From Castellaniella sp034674885 (GTDB lineage: Bacteria > Pseudomonadota > Gammaproteobacteria > Burkholderiales > Burkholderiaceae_B), in the NCBI RefSeq assembly GCF_034674885.1, contig NZ_JAUCDS010000003.1, positions 62,001 to 126,000 of the forward strand: DNA of 64,000 nucleotides, read 5' to 3'. Under the pieces are notes generated by a model, which was given only the letters and a program-made list of their open reading frames with translations, was not told the origin of the DNA and ran no database searches. The position numbers were made by a program, and so were the translations under genes. Position 1 is the stretch's first letter, and every line of letters starts with the position of its first letter. Of this stretch, positions 60,787-64,000 are shown piece by piece.

Positions 60787-61764
60787 ATGAAAACACTGGA
60801 CGATCTGCTGGACGCCGCGCGCCACCACCCCATGCGGATCGTCCTGTGCGAGGGAGACGATTCCCGGGTGCTGCAGGCTGCCCGGCGGGCAGCCGAAGAC
60901 GGCATTGCGCACATCCTGCTGCTGGGCGCCGACCCGGCCCGGGCGGGCGGCGCGGTGCAGTGCATCGATCCGCAGACCTGCGGCTGGCTGGATGCCTTTG
61001 CCGACACCCTGCTCAGCCTGCGCAGGCATCGCGGCATGACGCCGGAGCAGGCGCGCGACGCCGTTCTGGATCCCCTGACCTTCGCACACCTGATGGTCAG
61101 GGAAGGTCATGCGGACGGCGCTGTGTCCGGCGCGGTGCATACGACGGCGAACGTCGTGCGCACCGCCCTGCAGGTCCTGGGAAAACGCCCGGGCGTGCAC
61201 ACGGTGTCCAGTTTCTTCATCATGATGCGTGACGCGCCCTTCCCCACCCATGCCCAGGCCATGGTTTTTTCCGACTGCGGCCTGGTGATCGAGCCTTCGG
61301 CCGAAGAACTCGCGGAAATCGCCCTGGCATCCGCCCATAGCGCCCGCACTCTCCTGGGCGTCGAGCCGCGCGTGGCCATGCTGTCGTTTTCCACCCAGGG
61401 CAGCGCCCACCATGCAGAAGTCGACAAGGTCCGGCACGCCACCGAACTGGTGCGCGCGCAGGCTCCCGATCTTGCCGTGGAAGGCGAAATGCAGCTCGAC
61501 ACGGCTATCGTGCCCGAAGTCGCCTCTCGAAAATGGCCCGGCGCGTCCGTGGCCGGCCAGGCGAACGTGCTTATCTTCCCCAACCTGGCAGCCGGCAACA
61601 TCGGCTACAAGCTCAGTGAGCGTCTGGGGGGGGTCACGGCACTGGGGCCGTTGCTGCAGGGCCTGAACAAGCCAGCCAACGACCTGTCTCGCGGATGTTC
61701 GGAAGACGACATCTATCAGGTCATTGCAGTGACTGCCGTCCAGGCACAGCATCAGGACGCGTGA
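60787..61764 (+). CDS. pta: Phosphate acetyltransferase
   Basis: A 325-aa short-type Pta converting acetyl phosphate and CoA to acetyl-CoA. It lacks the N-terminal DRTGG regulatory domain of enteric Pta (about 710 aa). Motifs: RIVLCEGDDSRVLQAARRAA, DGAVSGAVHTTANVVRTALQ, FSDCGLVIEPSAEEL, and the C-terminal LIFPNLAAGNIGYKLSERLGG. It directly follows xsc, which supplies its substrate, as in other taurine-degrading bacteria. Confidence 0.95.
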   Translation: MKTLDDLLDAARHHPMRIVLCEGDDSRVLQAARRAAEDGIAHILLLGADPARAGGAVQCIDPQTCGWLDAFADTLLSLRRHRGMTPEQARDAVLDPLTFAHLMVREGHADGAVSGAVHTTANVVRTALQVLGKRPGVHTVSSFFIMMRDAPFPTHAQAMVFSDCGLVIEPSAEELAEIALASAHSARTLLGVEPRVAMLSFSTQGSAHHAEVDKVRHATELVRAQAPDLAVEGEMQLDTAIVPEVASRKWPGASVAGQANVLIFPNLAAGNIGYKLSERLGGVTALGPLLQGLNKPANDLSRGCSEDDIYQVIAVTAVQAQHQDA

Positions 61765-61818
61765 ACCGCGCAGGCGCCACCAGCACCTACCCCGCCGCTT
61801 GCCAGCGGCGCGGGTTCG

Positions 61819-62613
61819 TCAGGCCCGCATCTGCATCAGGGTCATGGATTCGGGGGCGATGATGGTGGCTCCGGTAAACGGGCGGTCGTACGACGCGATC
61901 AGGTACAGAGTGGCGCCAAAACTCAAGGAAAACAGAGCCAGGGCCAAGGCCAGCGGACGACGCTGGGTAGCGTGCAATTCGTAGATGACACAGGCCGCCA
62001 CGAACAACAGCACCAGCACAGCGAACCATTTGTTCGTGCTGACCCGAGAATTGGCCACCAGCAAACGCTGATTGCGGGCCGATTCCACCTGCTGGACATA
62101 ACGGCGCAGGTCCCGGGCGGCCTGCTCCATGCCGACCCGGGCCGCGCCGGCGTTCCGGGCCTGGATGTCGATGTGGACCGAGGTCTGTTCCAGCACGTCC
62201 AGCAGGTTTTCGGCCTTGCTGCTGGAGTCCCCGCGCGCCATCAACCGCCATTCTTCCTCGACGATTTCACGGATGTAATCGCTGGTCAGGCCAGTGACCT
62301 GCTCTCTGAGTTCAGCGGGCAGGTGCTTGGCCGTGCGCAAGACGTCAGCCACTGCAATGGCTTCCTGTTCGACGGCCGTGCGGCCCTTGGTTTCCTGCTG
62401 CCAGACGTCGGCCGCGACAAAGGCAATCACCAGGCCGGTGGGCAGCAGGATGCCGGACAGCATGGTGCTGGTCATGCTGGACTTCTGGCGGTTTGGCCAG
62501 ACCCTGCGCATCCCCGCCATGATCAGGACGGCTGCAAGCGAGGTCAAACCGACGATGAGGACACACACAATGAAGAGCAAGCTATCCTGCAGGTCATACA
62601 TGAAATCGAACAT
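61819..62613 (-). CDS. DUF4239 (bestrophin-like) membrane protein
   Basis: A 264-aa protein with four hydrophobic segments: two near the N terminus (about 10-34 and 50-68) and two near the C terminus (about 195-235), around a soluble helical domain (about 70-190) with charged Glu/Arg-rich stretches. This is the DUF4239 layout (distantly related to bestrophin channels). ATG 62613 (MFDFMYDLQD) is preferred to the longer frame from 62679. Convergent with pta; no functional link to taurine is evident. Confidence 0.75.
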   Translation of the reverse strand: MFDFMYDLQDSLLFIVCVLIVGLTSLAAVLIMAGMRRVWPNRQKSSMTSTMLSGILLPTGLVIAFVAADVWQQETKGRTAVEQEAIAVADVLRTAKHLPAELREQVTGLTSDYIREIVEEEWRLMARGDSSSKAENLLDVLEQTSVHIDIQARNAGAARVGMEQAARDLRRYVQQVESARNQRLLVANSRVSTNKWFAVLVLLFVAACVIYELHATQRRPLALALALFSLSFGATLYLIASYDRPFTGATIIAPESMTLMQMRA

Positions 62614-62745
62614 CCCGGCCTCTTGTCCTGATGCGTATGGTAGATTCTGTGCTTGCGGCCTCGCGCAAGATCTGGCCACATTATCACCGAATTCAAGCCG
62701 TTTTCGCCGGGGTGCGGCCCCGACCGTTTTCCGATGGACGACACC

Positions 62746-63555
62746 ATGCCGATGAAGCCTTCCCTGTGCACCCGATCCCGCTGGATAATCCTGGCAGGCA
62801 CGTTGGCGCTGGCCGCCTGCGCCAGCGGCCCGCAGGACAATCTGTCACTGATACCGGCACAGCTGGATCAGCAGACACAACAGAACGGCCTGTTCGCCCA
62901 ACCCGTGAAATCGACCGAACAACGCCCGGGCTGCTCGGGCGAATGCCCGAAACTGGTTGTGGATTCCCTGAGCTTCCCCGGACACCCCCGCCTGACCAAA
63001 CTGGTGGACCATGCCCTGGCCGCCATGACCTGGCTCGACGCCCAGCGACCCGCCCCCTACGATACGATCGGCAGCTACCGGGATTATTTCTGGACGACGG
63101 CCGGCCCGCGTGATGAAACGGATCTCACAGCCCGCACCCGCTACAGAAACAGCCGTCTGACGGTCGTCGAACTGAACGTTGGCCAGTACCGCACGGGCAT
63201 GGCACATGGCATGTCTGGATCGCAGTTCCTGAACTGGGACAACCAGGCCGAAAAGGCGCTGACCATCGACAATCTGCTGGCACCCGGAGCCCGCCCCGCC
63301 TTCGACGAGGTGCTGAAAAAGGCCCACGACCGCTGGTTGCAGGAACACCGTGGCGACATCCAGAGCACGGACAATTTCGCCCGCATGTGGCCGTTTGTCT
63401 CCAGCGATAACGTCGGCCTGACGGACCAGGGCATCGTCGTCAAATACCAGCCGTATGAAATCGCCCCTTACGCCTGGGGGCAGCCCGAACTGCTGATCCC
63501 CTACCCGCAACTGCAGGGCATCCTGCGCCCGGCCTTCCTGCCGCCCCGCTCCTGA
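62746..63555 (+). CDS. Lipoprotein with DUF3298/RsiV-like domain
   Basis: A 269-aa secreted lipoprotein: signal peptide with lipobox LALAAC (about 19-24), then a mature part resembling DUF3298/DUF4163 proteins (RsiV-type), with SLSFPGHPRLTKLVDHAL, the MAHGMSGSQFLNWDNQAEKA segment and the C-terminal YQPYEIAPYAWGQPELLIPY motif. RsiV in Bacillus binds lysozyme as an anti-sigma factor; here there is no sigma-factor gene or transmembrane anti-sigma part, so that role is unlikely. Start is ATG 62746 or ATG 62752. The lipid anchor suggests an envelope location. Confidence 0.8.
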   Translation: MPMKPSLCTRSRWIILAGTLALAACASGPQDNLSLIPAQLDQQTQQNGLFAQPVKSTEQRPGCSGECPKLVVDSLSFPGHPRLTKLVDHALAAMTWLDAQRPAPYDTIGSYRDYFWTTAGPRDETDLTARTRYRNSRLTVVELNVGQYRTGMAHGMSGSQFLNWDNQAEKALTIDNLLAPGARPAFDEVLKKAHDRWLQEHRGDIQSTDNFARMWPFVSSDNVGLTDQGIVVKYQPYEIAPYAWGQPELLIPYPQLQGILRPAFLPPRS

Positions 63556-63561
63556 AACACT

Positions 63562-63588
63562 GTCTTGCAGGGCACGCCCCTGCAAGAC
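63562..63588 (+). terminator. Hairpin after the lipoprotein gene
   Basis: GTCTTGCAGGG-CACGC-CCCTGCAAGAC: a perfect 11-bp stem with a 5-nt loop, 6 bp after the stop codon. There is no T-tract, so it is a terminator-like or mRNA-stabilising hairpin rather than a classical terminator. Confidence 0.6.
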
Positions 63589-63627
63589 ATACGCATATAG
63601 CGGCACCGCATTATGCGCGCCCCTCAT

Positions 63628-63645
63628 ATCGTTTGACGAAACGAT
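63628..63645. promoter_or_regulatory. Dyad ATCGTTT-GACG-AAACGAT before the sulfate-binding protein
   Basis: A perfect 7-bp inverted repeat with a 4-bp spacer, 68 bp upstream of the sulfate-binding protein start codon. It is in a good position for an operator. It does not fit the usual CysB or LysR T-N11-A pattern clearly, so the regulator is unknown. Confidence 0.4.
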
Positions 63646-63713
63646 TCGTTCAGTCCCGGAGAAGAACTCTTTAAGCTGATGTCTCGATTCACCCGATGAC
63701 GAGGCGTCCTCCC

Positions 63714-64000
63714 ATGCGATTCCGATTGCTGCTGTCCCTGGCGGCCACCCTGGGCCTGGCGGGCATGACCCATGCAGCCAGCCTCACGCTGCTGAACGTC
63801 TCCTACGATCCCACGCGCGAACTCTACCAGGCCTACAACCAGGCATTCGCGCGCTACTGGCAGGACAAGACCGGCGACCAGGTGACGATCCGCCAATCGC
63901 ATGGCGGATCCGGCAAACAGGCACGCTCGGTCATCGACGGCCTGCAGGCCGATGTGGTGACCCTGGCCCTGGCCCCGGACATCGACGCCATCGCCGCGCG
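63714..64000 (+). CDS. sbp: Sulfate/thiosulfate ABC transporter substrate-binding protein (5' part)
   Basis: The first 95 residues of a periplasmic protein: signal peptide (about 1-21, ending THAASL), then LTLLNVSYDPTRELYQAYNQ and QSHGGSGKQARSVIDGLQAD, the highly conserved N-terminal motifs of Sbp/CysP sulfate-binding proteins, followed by VVTLALAPDIDAI. The gene runs off the window. Permease genes cysT and cysW presumably follow. It is 2 kb from xsc-pta, whose product sulfite links to sulfur metabolism. Confidence 0.92.
   Translation, partial: MRFRLLLSLAATLGLAGMTHAASLTLLNVSYDPTRELYQAYNQAFARYWQDKTGDQVTIRQSHGGSGKQARSVIDGLQADVVTLALAPDIDAIAA

Noticed and set aside
62746..63555. RsiV-type anti-sigma factor
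   Set aside because: The C-terminal domain is similar, but the protein is a lipoprotein without the cytoplasmic sigma-binding part and no sigma-factor gene is adjacent.

Overview
The window is a high-GC (roughly 63-66% by eye) chromosomal segment from a betaproteobacterium, most likely Burkholderiales/Alcaligenaceae (Castellaniella, Alcaligenes or Bordetella-like). This rests on gene content and protein style: a denitrification-type NO reductase, glnA-ntrBC, fbpABC, ugpBAEC, livJHMGF, nadB/nadCA, a Mn2+ riboswitch ahead of a GDT1-family gene and a taurine dissimilation cluster. The genus is an inference. I see no tRNA, rRNA, CRISPR array, IS element or prophage; gene density is high and the window looks like stable chromosome.

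Layout. 1-2.6 kb (minus): an unusual cNOR-like nitric oxide reductase locus (NorB, a NorC carrying a second cytochrome c domain, and an 83-aa membrane protein) with an FNR/NNR-type box upstream. 3-6.6 kb: yicC divergent from rph-rdgB-hemW. 6.6-10.7 kb: nitrogen regulation, glnA-ntrB-ntrC, with an NtrC enhancer and a textbook sigma-54 promoter. 10.7-14.2 kb (minus): Fur-controlled ferric iron ABC transporter fbpABC. 14.4-19.4 kb: fpr, ridA, recG, oxyR and dps. 19.5-31 kb: an orphan LIV-type binding protein, ugpBAEC (minus), proC and livJHMGF. 31-37.4 kb: a repeat/hairpin element at a GST gene, a 2-hydroxyacid dehydrogenase with an Epd-like dehydrogenase, fumC, a DUF488 gene, and an NfeD/slipin pair overlapping a convergent redoxin. 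37.5-43.8 kb: a cytochrome c, NAD biosynthesis (nadB convergent with nadCA), a yybP-ykoY riboswitch and GDT1 gene, a fatty-acid-hydroxylase-type protein and a GST. 43.9-48.1 kb: a 3-hydroxybenzoate 4-monooxygenase-like gene, a solute-binding protein and a LysR regulator. 48.3-53.6 kb: a MotA/MotB-like pair, a DUF411 protein, acylphosphatase, type II SQR and ydfG. 53.7-61.8 kb: the taurine cluster tauABC-tauR-(SnoaL-like, minus)-xsc-pta. 61.8-64 kb: a DUF4239 protein, an RsiV-like lipoprotein and the start of a sulfate-binding protein.

How the parts work together. TauABC imports taurine. Xsc converts sulfoacetaldehyde plus phosphate to acetyl phosphate and sulfite, and Pta makes acetyl-CoA. 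The step that makes sulfoacetaldehyde (Tpa/Ald or TauXY) is absent from the window. Two matched pairs of direct repeats resembling TauR sites, both with 23-bp periodicity, lie upstream of tauA and upstream of a small SnoaL-like gene. This is the best sequence-based hint here of an undescribed component in a known pathway. The other main leads are the non-canonical NO reductase and the 22-bp repeat/hairpin element at 31.0-31.1 kb.
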